Below are positions 38,310-47,024 of a stretch of 64,000 nucleotides of DNA, one piece after another (the stretch's first letter is position 1; the number at the start of each line of letters is the position of its first letter). This stretch comes from Geobacter sp. (GTDB lineage Bacteria > Desulfobacterota > Desulfuromonadia > Geobacterales > Pseudopelobacteraceae): NCBI GenBank assembly GCA_009885845.1, contig VFJW01000037.1:26335-90334 (forward strand), given 5' to 3'. Both the position numbers and the translations under genes were made by a program. The notes beneath the pieces are model-generated. The model saw only the letters and a program-made list of their open reading frames with translations, did not search any database and was not told the origin of the DNA.

Positions 38310-38597
38310 ATGATGATGACGGTAGCAGATGTCGAATATGTTGCCAGACTGGCCCGACTTGAACTCACCGCTGGAGAAAAAGAGCTGTTTGCCGGTCAGA
38401 TGGATGCAATCCTCGGCTACGTGGAAAAACTGAGAGGAGTGGATACGGATGGAATCGTGCCGACCTCACACGCAGTACCGATGGAAAATGCATTCCGCGA
38501 GGACGAGGTTCGACCTTCAATCGGCCTGGAAAAGGCTTTGGCCAATGCCCCCCATGTTTCAGGCTCATTTTTCGCGGTGCCGAAAGTTATTGAATAG
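38310..38597 (+). CDS. gatC: Asp/Glu-tRNA amidotransferase subunit C
   Basis: The 95-aa protein shows the GatC pattern VEYVARLARLELTAGEK at the start and VPTSHAVPMENAFREDEV later. It stabilises the GatA-GatB complex that converts Glu-tRNA(Gln) or Asp-tRNA(Asn) to the amide form. The first of a gatC-gatA-gatB run; three adjacent ATG codons at 38310 leave the exact start open. Confidence 0.95.
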   Translation: MMMTVADVEYVARLARLELTAGEKELFAGQMDAILGYVEKLRGVDTDGIVPTSHAVPMENAFREDEVRPSIGLEKALANAPHVSGSFFAVPKVIE

Positions 38598-38615
38598 CGC
38601 AAGGGATACATTACC

Positions 38616-40070
38616 ATGAATATTTTCGACATGACCATCCATGAACTTCACGCCGCACTGAAGGGGAAACAAATCTCTTCCCGGGAAGCCACTGTCGCGA
38701 TGCTTGATCGCATCGAAACTATTGAGCCACAGGTTGGCTCTTTCATCACAGTCACTTCGGAGCAGGCACTGACCGCTGCTAAAAGTGCGGACGAACGGAT
38801 CGCGCGTGGCGAATGTCATCTGCTGACCGGCATTCCGATGGCGATTAAGGATATTTTTCTGACCGAAGGGATCCGCACAACCTGTGGCTCCCGTATTCTG
38901 AATAATTTTATCCCCCCCTACAGCGCCTCCTCATGGGAAAAACTGCGGGATCGGGGAGCAGTACTGCTGGGCAAGCTGAACCAGGATGAGTTCGCCATGG
39001 GTTCCTCAAATGAATCAAGCGCCTTCGGAATCACCCGTAATCCATGGGATACGACCTGTATCCCCGGAGGATCGTCGGGCGGTTCTGCGGCTGCCGTTGC
39101 CGCCCGGCAGGCGATCGCGACACTCGGCACTGACACCGGCGGTTCCATCCGCCAACCAGCCTCCCACTGCGGCTGTGTTGGCCTGAAACCAACCTATGGC
39201 CGGGTTTCCCGCTACGGAGTTATTGCCTACGCATCTTCACTGGATCAGGTCGGCCCGCTGACTCGCGATGTTGCCGACTGCGCAGCCATGCTGGAAGCGA
39301 TAGCCGGCCACGACCCCAGGGACTCCACCAGTGTCAACACAGCTGTGCCTGACTATACCGCAACCCTGAAGGGGGGCGTAAAGGGGTTGAAGATCGGACT
39401 TCCAAAAGAATACTACATCGAAGGCCTTGACCCGGATGTGCAGCGTGCAATGGATGCCGCCATCGAAACCTACCGGCGCCTCGGAGCAGAATTTGTTGAT
39501 ATTTCTCTGCCTCATACCGACTACGCAGTGGCAACCTATTATTTGATCGCGACGGCTGAGGCCAGTTCCAACCTGGCCCGCTACGACGGTGTTCGTTTCG
39601 GGCACCGTGCTGAAGCGGACGGATTACTGGACATGTATGCAAAAAGTCGCAGCGAAGGATTCGGTACCGAAGTCAAGCGGCGCATCATGCTCGGCACCTA
39701 TGCCCTGTCATCCGGTTACTATGACGCCTATTACGTCAAGGCCCAGAAAGTGCGGACACTGATCATGAATGATTTCATCGCAGCATTTGCCGACGTCGAT
39801 GTCCTGCTGACACCGGTAGCACCAACACCGGCGTTCAAAATCGGTGAAAAAATCAACGATCCGCTGCAGATGTATCTCTCCGATATTTTTACCATCCCGG
39901 TCAACCTTGCAGGCACTTGTGCCATGTCGCTCCCGGCCGGCTTTTCAGCATCCGGTCTCCCGATCGGACTGCAACTGATCGGCAAGCCGTTCGGTGAGGA
40001 AACAGTCCTGCGGGCGGGCTATGCTTTTGAACAAGCCACTGAGTGGCATTTGAGGAAAGCAGCGATTTAA
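38616..40070 (+). CDS. gatA: Asp/Glu-tRNA amidotransferase subunit A
   Basis: The 484-aa amidase releases ammonia from glutamine for GatB. The Ser-cisSer-Lys triad lies in [10 protein letters not shown] (Lys, about residue 78), [13 protein letters not shown] and [12 protein letters not shown]. Length and start are normal. It follows gatC by 18 nt and precedes gatB by 17 nt. Confidence 0.97.
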   Translation: MNIFDMTIHELHAALKGKQISSREATVAMLDRIETIEPQVGSFITVTSEQALTAAKSADERIARGECHLLTGIPMAIKDIFLTEGIRTTCGSRILNNFIPPYSASSWEKLRDRGAVLLGKLNQDEFAMGSSNESSAFGITRNPWDTTCIPGGSSGGSAAAVAARQAIATLGTDTGGSIRQPASHCGCVGLKPTYGRVSRYGVIAYASSLDQVGPLTRDVADCAAMLEAIAGHDPRDSTSVNTAVPDYTATLKGGVKGLKIGLPKEYYIEGLDPDVQRAMDAAIETYRRLGAEFVDISLPHTDYAVATYYLIATAEASSNLARYDGVRFGHRAEADGLLDMYAKSRSEGFGTEVKRRIMLGTYALSSGYYDAYYVKAQKVRTLIMNDFIAAFADVDVLLTPVAPTPAFKIGEKINDPLQMYLSDIFTIPVNLAGTCAMSLPAGFSASGLPIGLQLIGKPFGEETVLRAGYAFEQATEWHLRKAAI

Positions 40071-40087
40071 ACTTCCGGAGCATATTT

Positions 40088-41530
40088 ATGAAATACCAAC
40101 CAGTTATCGGTCTTGAAGTTCACGTCCAACTCAAGACTGACACCAAAATATTCTGCGGCTGTTCCACCCAATTCGGGGCTGAGCCAAACTCCCAGACATG
40201 TCCAGTCTGCCTGGGTCTGCCGGGCGCTCTGCCGGTGCTCAACAAAAAGGTGGTGGAATTTGCCATCAAGGCCGGCCTCTCCACCAACTGCTCCATTACG
40301 CCGCGCAGTATTTTCGCCCGCAAGAACTACTTCTATCCCGATCTTCCCAAAGGTTATCAGATCAGCCAGTTTGAAGATCCAATCTGCCAACGCGGCTGGC
40401 TGGATATTCCGGTAGAGGGACAGGAGAATAAAAGAATCGGAATAACCCGAATCCATATGGAAGAAGACGCCGGCAAGCTGGTACATGGCGAACTTTCCGG
40501 CCCTGGTGATGGTTCGGGTGTTGACCTGAACCGCGCCTGTACGCCGTTACTGGAAGTTGTCTCCGAGCCGGATTTGCGATCATCTGACGAAGCGGTGATC
40601 TACCTGAAACAGCTGCACCAGATCGTAACCTGGCTCGGTATCTGTGACGGGAACATGGAAGAAGGGAGTTTCCGCTGTGACGCCAACGTATCGGTTATGC
40701 CGGTTGGTTCCGACACTTTGGGCACACGGGCTGAGATCAAAAATGTAAACTCCTTCAAATTTGTCAAACAGGCCATCGAATATGAGATCCAGCGCCAGAT
40801 CGACCTGATAGAAGATGGCGGTACGATCGTTCAGGAAACGCGCCTTTTCGATCCGAACAGCGGTACAACCCGTTCGATGCGCAGCAAGGAGGAAGCCCAC
40901 GATTACCGTTATTTCCCCGATCCCGATCTCGTGCCGCTGGTTATAAGCAACGAGTGGGTGGAACGCTCACGTCAAAAACTGCCGGAACTGCCGGGACAGC
41001 GCCAGCAGCGTTTTATAGACGATCTGGGACTGCCTCGGTACGACGCCGAAGTGTTGACCGCAAGCCGGGCTTTGGCTGATTATTTTGAAGCCGGCGTGGC
41101 CGCAGGCGGCAATGCAAAGGCGGTCGGCAACTGGATCATGGGTGAAATCACCCGAGCCCTGAATGACCGTGGAACGTCCATTGAGACATGCCCTGTTACG
41201 CCGGTTCAACTGGCGCAGCTTCTTAAGTTGATTGACACGGGGACTATATCTGGCAAGATTGCCAAAACCGTTTTTGATGAAATGTGGCAGAGCGGCAAAG
41301 CACCACAGACGATTGTCGAAGAGCAGGGTCTACTGCAGGTCTCCGACATCAGCGCTATCGAGAGTATCATCAACGATATCATGGCCGCCAATGCCGGACA
41401 GGTGGAAGAGTATCGCGGCGGCAAGGAAAAGGTTTTCGGTTTTTTCGTCGGCCAGGTCATGAAAGCCAGTAAAGGAAAGGCCAACCCGACAGTGGTCAAC
41501 GAGCTGCTGCTGAACAAATTAAAGGGATAG
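40088..41530 (+). CDS. gatB: Asp/Glu-tRNA amidotransferase subunit B
   Basis: The start at 40088 follows TTCCGGAG and gives 480 aa; the frame is open further into gatA without support. The N-terminal [15 protein letters not shown] and [17 protein letters not shown] motifs are those of the kinase-like catalytic domain, and the C-terminal ~130 residues form the GatB/YqeY tRNA-binding domain. The following CheY-like gene starts 10 nt after its stop with its own GGAGG, suggesting one transcript. Confidence 0.97.
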   Translation: MKYQPVIGLEVHVQLKTDTKIFCGCSTQFGAEPNSQTCPVCLGLPGALPVLNKKVVEFAIKAGLSTNCSITPRSIFARKNYFYPDLPKGYQISQFEDPICQRGWLDIPVEGQENKRIGITRIHMEEDAGKLVHGELSGPGDGSGVDLNRACTPLLEVVSEPDLRSSDEAVIYLKQLHQIVTWLGICDGNMEEGSFRCDANVSVMPVGSDTLGTRAEIKNVNSFKFVKQAIEYEIQRQIDLIEDGGTIVQETRLFDPNSGTTRSMRSKEEAHDYRYFPDPDLVPLVISNEWVERSRQKLPELPGQRQQRFIDDLGLPRYDAEVLTASRALADYFEAGVAAGGNAKAVGNWIMGEITRALNDRGTSIETCPVTPVQLAQLLKLIDTGTISGKIAKTVFDEMWQSGKAPQTIVEEQGLLQVSDISAIESIINDIMAANAGQVEEYRGGKEKVFGFFVGQVMKASKGKANPTVVNELLLNKLKG

Positions 41531-41540
41531 GAGGCTAACA

Positions 41541-41903
41541 ATGGGCCGTACGGTGATGATTGTCGATGACTCGCTCTTCATGCGCAAGATTCTGCGCGGG
41601 ATTCTTGCCGAAAAGGGATTCATCGTCACTGCCGACGCTGCAAGCGGCATAGAGGCAATGAGAAATCTGCATTCCAGTCACCCGGATATTATACTGCTTG
41701 ACATAATTCTGCCTGACTCAAACGGCCTTGAACTACTGGAGTCTATCATTAGTGCCTGCCCGAATTCCAAAGTTGTGGTGTGCTCTTCGATCGGGCAGCA
41801 ACCGGTCATTCAGAAAGCGCTCGATCTGGGCGCCAAAGCCTTTATTCAGAAACCGTTTACCCCCGAAAAGGTAGCCGAAGTTCTGGAAAGCCTGGAGGCA
41901 TAA
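41541..41903 (+). CDS. CheY-like single-domain response regulator
   Basis: The 120-aa receiver domain has the acidic pair VDDS near the N-terminus, the phosphoacceptor Asp in PDIILLDIILP (about residue 53), and Lys in IQKPFTPEKV. There is no output domain. The next gene, 3 nt on, encodes a CheA-type kinase, its likely phosphodonor. Both follow gatB closely, outside a full chemotaxis cluster. Confidence 0.92.
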   Translation: MGRTVMIVDDSLFMRKILRGILAEKGFIVTADAASGIEAMRNLHSSHPDIILLDIILPDSNGLELLESIISACPNSKVVVCSSIGQQPVIQKALDLGAKAFIQKPFTPEKVAEVLESLEA

Positions 41904-41906
41904 CAA

Positions 41907-43535
41907 ATGGATATGTCCCTCTATCGGGATCTGTTCGTTTCTGAAGCCCGCAACCATCTCTCCGCGTTCAGTGAGTTGATTGTTCGCCTCGAAGATTCCC
42001 CCGACGATAGTGCCGCAATTGATGATCTTTTCCGCCATGCCCACTCTCTGAAAGGGATGGCGGCCACCATGGGATTTGAACAGGTTGTGGCGATCGCCCA
42101 CCTCATGGAGAGCCAGCTGAGCCGGATCCGCAGCGGAGAATTCATGCTGTTGCCGGTTCTCGCAGACCTGTTGCTGGAGGGGGGTGATACTCTCACCCGC
42201 CTGGTATCAGCGATTGAAGTGGCTAGTGACACATTTGAAGACACCTCCAGACTGACTGAACTACTGGCGGCATATGACCCGTCCGGCGAAGCGGGCGGTA
42301 ATCTTCACGCTGAAGAGTCACAGGAAGTGGCGATCACTCCCCCCCAGACTGCTGTTTCAGCTCCGCATCAATTCAGGCAGGCCGATTCCTTCAAAAGTAT
42401 CCGCATCAGAACCGAAACACTCGATCATCTGGTCAATATTACTGGTGAGTTGATCACCAACCGTTACCGGCTGGCTGAATCAATCCGTTTGGCTGATGCT
42501 GTCGAATGCCGGGAACCACTCAACCAGCTTTCAGCACTGCTTCGAAATCTGCGAGATGAAGTTTTCAAGGCACGCATGCTACCTTTTGCCTTCATAGCCG
42601 AGCGGTTCCCCCGACTGGTTCGCGATCTTGCCCGTAAGCAGGGGAAAGAGATTCAATTTCAGCTGACGGGGAAAGAGATCGAACTTGATCGCGGTATTTT
42701 GGAAGAAATCACTGAGCCGATTGTTCATATCCTGCGCAACGCTGTCGATCACGGCCTCGAGTCGGCCGATGAGAGAGTAATGGCGGGGAAACCTTATGGT
42801 GGCGTGATAACTCTGACGGTTCGTCGCGATAAAGACCATGTTGAAATTAGTATAACCGACGATGGCCGAGGCATGGACCCCGAGCAGTTGAAACTGAAAG
42901 CGATCGAGAAAGGGCTCATCTCTACCGAACATGCCGCTCAAATGACTTCACAAGAAGCGTACCAGCTGATCTGCACACCCGGATTCTCAACCGCCGCGAC
43001 TATTACTGATATTTCCGGACGAGGAGTCGGCATGGATGCCGTTCGCGAGGCGGTACATGCTCTTTCAGGCGTTCTGACCATTCAGTCGCAGTGCGGTCAG
43101 GGGAGTGGTTTTGTCATGCGACTCCCGATAACCGTTTCAATTATTCATGCTCTGATTGTCGAATGTGGCCCGTTTGAGATTGCATTTCCTCTGAATGTGG
43201 TCACGCGGACAGCGGAATTGAACCGCTCCGACATCCTTGAAGAATCAGGCAGGACAACAGTTATTCTGGAAGACATCCATGTACCGATACGGAGCCTGCT
43301 GCAGGCACTGAACCTGCCGGTGACGCCTCGAGCGGAAGGAGCACTGCTGCCGATTATCGTCTGTAATGTTGGCGGCACACAAGTCGCTTTCAGCGTAGAT
43401 CGAATCACCGGTCAGCAGGAAATTTTTGTCCGCCCCCTGCTCTCACCTCTTTCATACTTGCGGGGAATGAGCGGAGCTACTGTCACCGGCGACGGCCGAG
43501 TGCTGTTTGTCGCCGATGTGAATACATTGGCCTGA
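41907..43535 (+). CDS. cheA: CheA-type histidine kinase lacking the P2 domain
   Basis: The 542-aa kinase has an Hpt domain with phosphoacceptor His46 (RHAHSLKGMAATMGF), a short linker, the P3 dimerisation segment (about 165-225), the HATPase domain (HILRNAVDHGLES, DDGRGMD, GRGVGMDAV) and a C-terminal CheW-like domain. The ~55-residue linker between Hpt and P3 is too short to hold the CheY-binding P2 domain found in E. coli CheA. Pairing with the adjacent CheY suggests a small dedicated signalling unit; receptors and CheW are not in the window. Confidence 0.9.
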   Translation: MDMSLYRDLFVSEARNHLSAFSELIVRLEDSPDDSAAIDDLFRHAHSLKGMAATMGFEQVVAIAHLMESQLSRIRSGEFMLLPVLADLLLEGGDTLTRLVSAIEVASDTFEDTSRLTELLAAYDPSGEAGGNLHAEESQEVAITPPQTAVSAPHQFRQADSFKSIRIRTETLDHLVNITGELITNRYRLAESIRLADAVECREPLNQLSALLRNLRDEVFKARMLPFAFIAERFPRLVRDLARKQGKEIQFQLTGKEIELDRGILEEITEPIVHILRNAVDHGLESADERVMAGKPYGGVITLTVRRDKDHVEISITDDGRGMDPEQLKLKAIEKGLISTEHAAQMTSQEAYQLICTPGFSTAATITDISGRGVGMDAVREAVHALSGVLTIQSQCGQGSGFVMRLPITVSIIHALIVECGPFEIAFPLNVVTRTAELNRSDILEESGRTTVILEDIHVPIRSLLQALNLPVTPRAEGALLPIIVCNVGGTQVAFSVDRITGQQEIFVRPLLSPLSYLRGMSGATVTGDGRVLFVADVNTLA

Positions 43536-43658
43536 TGCCGCAATTGTCTGCAGTCGCGATTAACGCATTGTAAACGGTTGCGACAGTCAACCATATATGG
43601 CAGAATCGTTTGTCAGTGCAGCGGCAATGCCATGACAGATTCATGAGAGGAGTCCTCA

Positions 43659-44555
43659 ATGAAACACCGGATTGCACCGATTATCAGCCTGTTATTTTTA
43701 TCTCTGCCTGCTGCGGCGTTTGCTGCGCAGCAGATAAGTGTGGGGCTTAACGACGTCATCGCTACCGTTGAAAAATCGTTCAAGGCGGGTAGCAACGGAC
43801 GGGCACCGATCAGCGACTTTACGGCAGACTTCTTCCAGCGGACTCTGTTGAAAAAAGATGGTCGTGAAATGCGCGCCGACGGCGTGGCATCGGTCAAGCT
43901 GGCCACGGCAACTTCACCGCTGATGTACCTCTTTCAGTATTTTCGCCCCAATAGACAGGAAATCGTCACTGACGGTAAATCTCTCTGGATCTATCACCCC
44001 GAAAATCGGGAAGTTATCATGAGTGACGTCAGCTCTGCCTACAGTCACCCCGGTTTCAACCCCGACCGTGATCGAGCGGTGAATTTCCTGCAAGGCCTCG
44101 GACGCATATCAAAGGACTTTCAAATCAATTTTGCCAGCGGCAGAAATGACGCCGCCGGGAATTACCTGCTGGAGTTATATCCGCGCCGAGCAATGCTAAG
44201 TATTCAGCGCATTCTGCTGGTTGTCAGTCATGACAGCGTCCTCTCTTATGTCACCGGAGCGACTCCTCTCGCCAGCGGACCGGCGCCGGTTTCACCCGGT
44301 TCACGCACTATCCCGTCTACAAACCGTACGCCCTTCGGCACCCCGGCGCCATTCGCAGGTATGCCGGCCTTTGGTGGAACTTCGGACCCGTTCCCGCTCC
44401 TTTCAACACACGTTGAAGACCATGAGGGAAACAGCACGACAATGGAGTTTGCCAACGTAAAAACAAATACTCATCTTGCAGATGCAGCTTTCTTTTTTCA
44501 AATTCCTCTCGGGGTTCAGGCAGTTAAATCCTCCGGGCACAATCAGCCCCGCTGA
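43659..44555 (+). CDS. LolA-like outer-membrane lipoprotein carrier with Pro-rich insert
   Basis: The 298-aa protein has a signal peptide (ending AFAAQ) and the LolA fold: FTADFFQRTLLKKDGREMRA, FRPNRQEIVTDGKSLWIYHPENREV and a late NVKTNTHLADAAFFFQIP (each quoted under 21 residues in part). Between residues about 205 and 245 is a Pro/Gly/Ser/Thr-rich insert not found in LolA. It is immediately upstream of a second LolA-like gene. It probably carries lipoproteins or a lipid ligand across the periplasm; the insert is unusual. Confidence 0.75.
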   Translation: MKHRIAPIISLLFLSLPAAAFAAQQISVGLNDVIATVEKSFKAGSNGRAPISDFTADFFQRTLLKKDGREMRADGVASVKLATATSPLMYLFQYFRPNRQEIVTDGKSLWIYHPENREVIMSDVSSAYSHPGFNPDRDRAVNFLQGLGRISKDFQINFASGRNDAAGNYLLELYPRRAMLSIQRILLVVSHDSVLSYVTGATPLASGPAPVSPGSRTIPSTNRTPFGTPAPFAGMPAFGGTSDPFPLLSTHVEDHEGNSTTMEFANVKTNTHLADAAFFFQIPLGVQAVKSSGHNQPR

Positions 44556-44569
44556 GAAAGGCAGTACCA

Positions 44570-45280
44570 ATGTTGAAAATCTGTACCGTATGCCTGCTGT
44601 TGTCTCTTGTGACCCTGCCACCGCCCGCTGCTGCAACTCCCGCGTCTCTCAAGGAAGTTATCTCAGCTCTTGAAAAAGGATATGTCGGACTGCAGGATGT
44701 ACAGGCCGATTTTTCCCAGAAAACCACCATAGCCGGCATCAATCGGGATCAGAAAGGGAGCGGGGAAGTGTTGCTGAAGCGACCTGCATCGGCAACTGCA
44801 ATGTTTCGCTTTAACTATTCAAAACCGAAGCAGCAGATTATCTCCAACGGCAAGCAGGTTTGGTTTTACACTCCGGAAAATAAGCAGGTTCTGGTTAACA
44901 GTGTCGCCACCATGTTTGCAGGGGGCAACTCAATCGCACTGACATATCTGACCGGACTTGGACATGTGTCTCGAGACTTTGACGTCAGCTTTGCCGCAGA
45001 GTCTCAGGATAAAAACGGCAACTATCAGCTTGAATTGGTGCCAAAAAATGTGAGCCCGGTTCTGGCAAAACTCCAGTTGACAGTGTCCGCCGAAGCTGTT
45101 GAACAACTAAAGGCGACCGGAGAGGTAAAAAACGTTTTCCCGATCGTATCCTCAGTAGTTCATGATGCCGGGGGAAATAAAACCAGAATCGACTATAGCC
45201 GAACACGTGTAAACAAAGGGCTTGCTGATGGAAAATTTAATTTCAAGATCCCGGAAGGGGTAGAGGTTATAAAGCCATAG
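44570..45280 (+). CDS. lolA: Outer-membrane lipoprotein chaperone LolA
   Basis: The 236-aa protein has a signal peptide (ending PAAAT) and the LolA pattern YVGLQDVQADFSQKTTIAG, FRFNYSKPKQQIISNGKQVW, and the closing ADGKFNFKIPEGVEVIKP. It shuttles lipoproteins from LolCDE to the outer membrane. It lies 14 nt after the other LolA-like gene, so the two are co-transcribed paralogues. This copy lacks the proline-rich insert and is the better LolA candidate. Confidence 0.82.
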   Translation: MLKICTVCLLLSLVTLPPPAAATPASLKEVISALEKGYVGLQDVQADFSQKTTIAGINRDQKGSGEVLLKRPASATAMFRFNYSKPKQQIISNGKQVWFYTPENKQVLVNSVATMFAGGNSIALTYLTGLGHVSRDFDVSFAAESQDKNGNYQLELVPKNVSPVLAKLQLTVSAEAVEQLKATGEVKNVFPIVSSVVHDAGGNKTRIDYSRTRVNKGLADGKFNFKIPEGVEVIKP

Positions 45281-45290
45281 GAACAGGTTG

Positions 45291-45357
45291 AGATTAAGGT
45301 TGAGTTTAAGATACAAATTCTTCCTCAACCTCAACCTCAACCTTAATCTGTTTTTTT
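45291..45357 (+). terminator. Terminator with heptamer-repeat stem after lolA
   Basis: AGATTAAGGTTGAG (45291-45304) pairs with CTCAACCTTAATCT (45336-45349), followed by G and seven T. The loop contains further copies of CTCAAC, giving alternative registers. Confidence 0.8.
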
Positions 45358-45369
45358 GGAGGTTTCATC

Positions 45370-45855
45370 ATGCCGTCGTTCGACATCGTATCAAAAGTTG
45401 ACATGCAGGAGGTTGATAATGCTGTGAATCAGGCGATCAAGGAGATCGGACAGCGCTATGACTTCAAGGGTTCCAAATGTCAGATCACCCCGGAGAAGGA
45501 TTCCGTCAAGATCCTGGCTGACGATGACTACAAACTGAAGGCGGTGGTTGATGTACTTCAGTCCAAGTTTCTGAAACGGAATATCTCGATCAAAGCATTG
45601 CAGTACGGTAAAGTCGAGCAGGCTTCAGGAGGCATGGTACGTCAGATCATCACCGTCCAGCAGGGAATCTCCAAAGAGAAAGCCAAAGACATCACCACTG
45701 CAATTAAAGAGAGCAAGCTCAAAGTTCAGGCACAGATTCAGGATGACCAGGTGCGGGTGATCGGAAAGAATCGCGATGACCTGCAGGATGCCATTCAGCT
45801 CTTGAAGGGCAAGGATCTGGATGTCGAAATGCAGTTTACGAATTTCAGGGAGTGA
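45370..45855 (+). CDS. YajQ family nucleotide-binding protein
   Basis: The 161-aa protein is a complete YajQ/DUF520 domain, from [20 protein letters not shown] to [12 protein letters not shown]. Members bind nucleotides, and one is a cyclic-di-GMP effector. GGAGG lies before the ATG. It is the last core gene before the accessory island. Confidence 0.93.
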   Translation: MPSFDIVSKVDMQEVDNAVNQAIKEIGQRYDFKGSKCQITPEKDSVKILADDDYKLKAVVDVLQSKFLKRNISIKALQYGKVEQASGGMVRQIITVQQGISKEKAKDITTAIKESKLKVQAQIQDDQVRVIGKNRDDLQDAIQLLKGKDLDVEMQFTNFRE

Positions 45856-45875
45856 TTGTTTTTATTTCTTGCTTT

Positions 45876-45913
45876 CAATAAAAGGCCGTTCATAATTGGA
45901 CGGCCTTTTATTG
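45876..45913 (+). terminator. Perfect 14-bp stem terminator after yajQ
   Basis: CAATAAAAGGCCGT (45876-45889) is exactly complementary to ACGGCCTTTTATTG (45900-45913) with a 10-nt loop; it has A- and T-rich edges, so works in either direction. Confidence 0.88.
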
Positions 45914-46010
45914 AATAGAGGTGTTATACTCCGTCTCGAATAAACAGAATCAGATGCCATTCAACACTGAGAATTTCGACTATATAAGCATCTATTTATT
46001 GGAAAGTAAA

Positions 46011-47024
46011 ATGACCCATTTGCTTAATAAACAAATCGCTGAATCATATTCAACAAATCTTGGTTCGATGTGGCACGGGACAATAGAGTCTGCACTTATG
46101 CAAGAGCCGCTGAACGGCCTTAAAGGAAAAGTAGATCTTGTCTTTACTTCGCCACCCTATCCATTAAAGAAAAAAAAGAAATACGGCAACAAGACCGGCG
46201 ACGACTATCTCCAATGGCTTACAGGACTCGCTCCCAAAATTGCTGATTTGTTATCACCCACGGGCTCTGTTGTTATCGAATTAGGCAATGCATGGGAATC
46301 TGGTGTCCCCGAGATGTCTACGCTCCCACTAAAAACTTTGCTCGGTTTTCAAGAAGCAGCCAATCTCAAGCTTTGTCAGCATATTGTCTGGCACAATCCA
46401 GCAAGACTCCCAAGTCCAGGTCAATGGGTAACTATCGAAAGAATACGACTTAAAGACTCTTTCACTCATGTTTGGTGGATGTCAAAAAGTTCAAAACCAA
46501 AGGCTGACAATCGTAGAGTTCTTATTCCATACAGCAAGGACATGAAGGACCTTCTAAAAAAACAGGATTACAATCGAGGAAAACGACCATCTGGTCATGT
46601 CATAAGCGAAAATGGTTTTCTGAAGGACCATGGTGGTTCTATATCAGCAAGTGTCGTGGACTCTGTCGATCAAAAGAGATTCCCAGAAAGTCTTCTCCAA
46701 TTTTCTAATACTAAGTGGGATGCCAATTACTCCGACTTTTGCCGAAAACATGATTTGCCTGCGCACCCCGCACGGATGCCTATCGACTTGGCAGCATTCA
46801 TGATCCAATTTCTGACAGAGCCAGGCGATCTAGTTCTCGATCCATTTGCCGGTTCGAATACTACGGGTGCGGCAGCGGAGATGCTGGATAGAAGGTGGAT
46901 TTCGATAGAAGCACAAGAGACATATATCAATGGATCACAGTCACGTTTTGAAAACTCCATTATTGAAAGCTCTAAGGCTGTCTTTTTATTCAATGAACTA
47001 AAATGCGTAACAATCTGTGAATAG
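46011..47024 (+). CDS. DNA methyltransferase, beta class (TSPPY motif)
   Basis: The 337-aa start at 46011 follows GGAAAG and leaves 20 residues before the conserved region; in-frame GTG 45921 and ATG 45954 are alternatives. The catalytic motif TSPPY precedes the SAM-binding motif DPFAGSNTTG, the beta-class order. TSPPY suggests N4-cytosine or, less often, N6-adenine methylation. No target-recognition protein or classical endonuclease is adjacent; instead a helicase and SMC-like ATPase follow. It is A/T-richer than yajQ and lacks the surrounding gene style, suggesting transfer. Its stop overlaps the next start by 8 bp. Confidence 0.88.
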   Translation: MTHLLNKQIAESYSTNLGSMWHGTIESALMQEPLNGLKGKVDLVFTSPPYPLKKKKKYGNKTGDDYLQWLTGLAPKIADLLSPTGSVVIELGNAWESGVPEMSTLPLKTLLGFQEAANLKLCQHIVWHNPARLPSPGQWVTIERIRLKDSFTHVWWMSKSSKPKADNRRVLIPYSKDMKDLLKKQDYNRGKRPSGHVISENGFLKDHGGSISASVVDSVDQKRFPESLLQFSNTKWDANYSDFCRKHDLPAHPARMPIDLAAFMIQFLTEPGDLVLDPFAGSNTTGAAAEMLDRRWISIEAQETYINGSQSRFENSIIESSKAVFLFNELKCVTICE

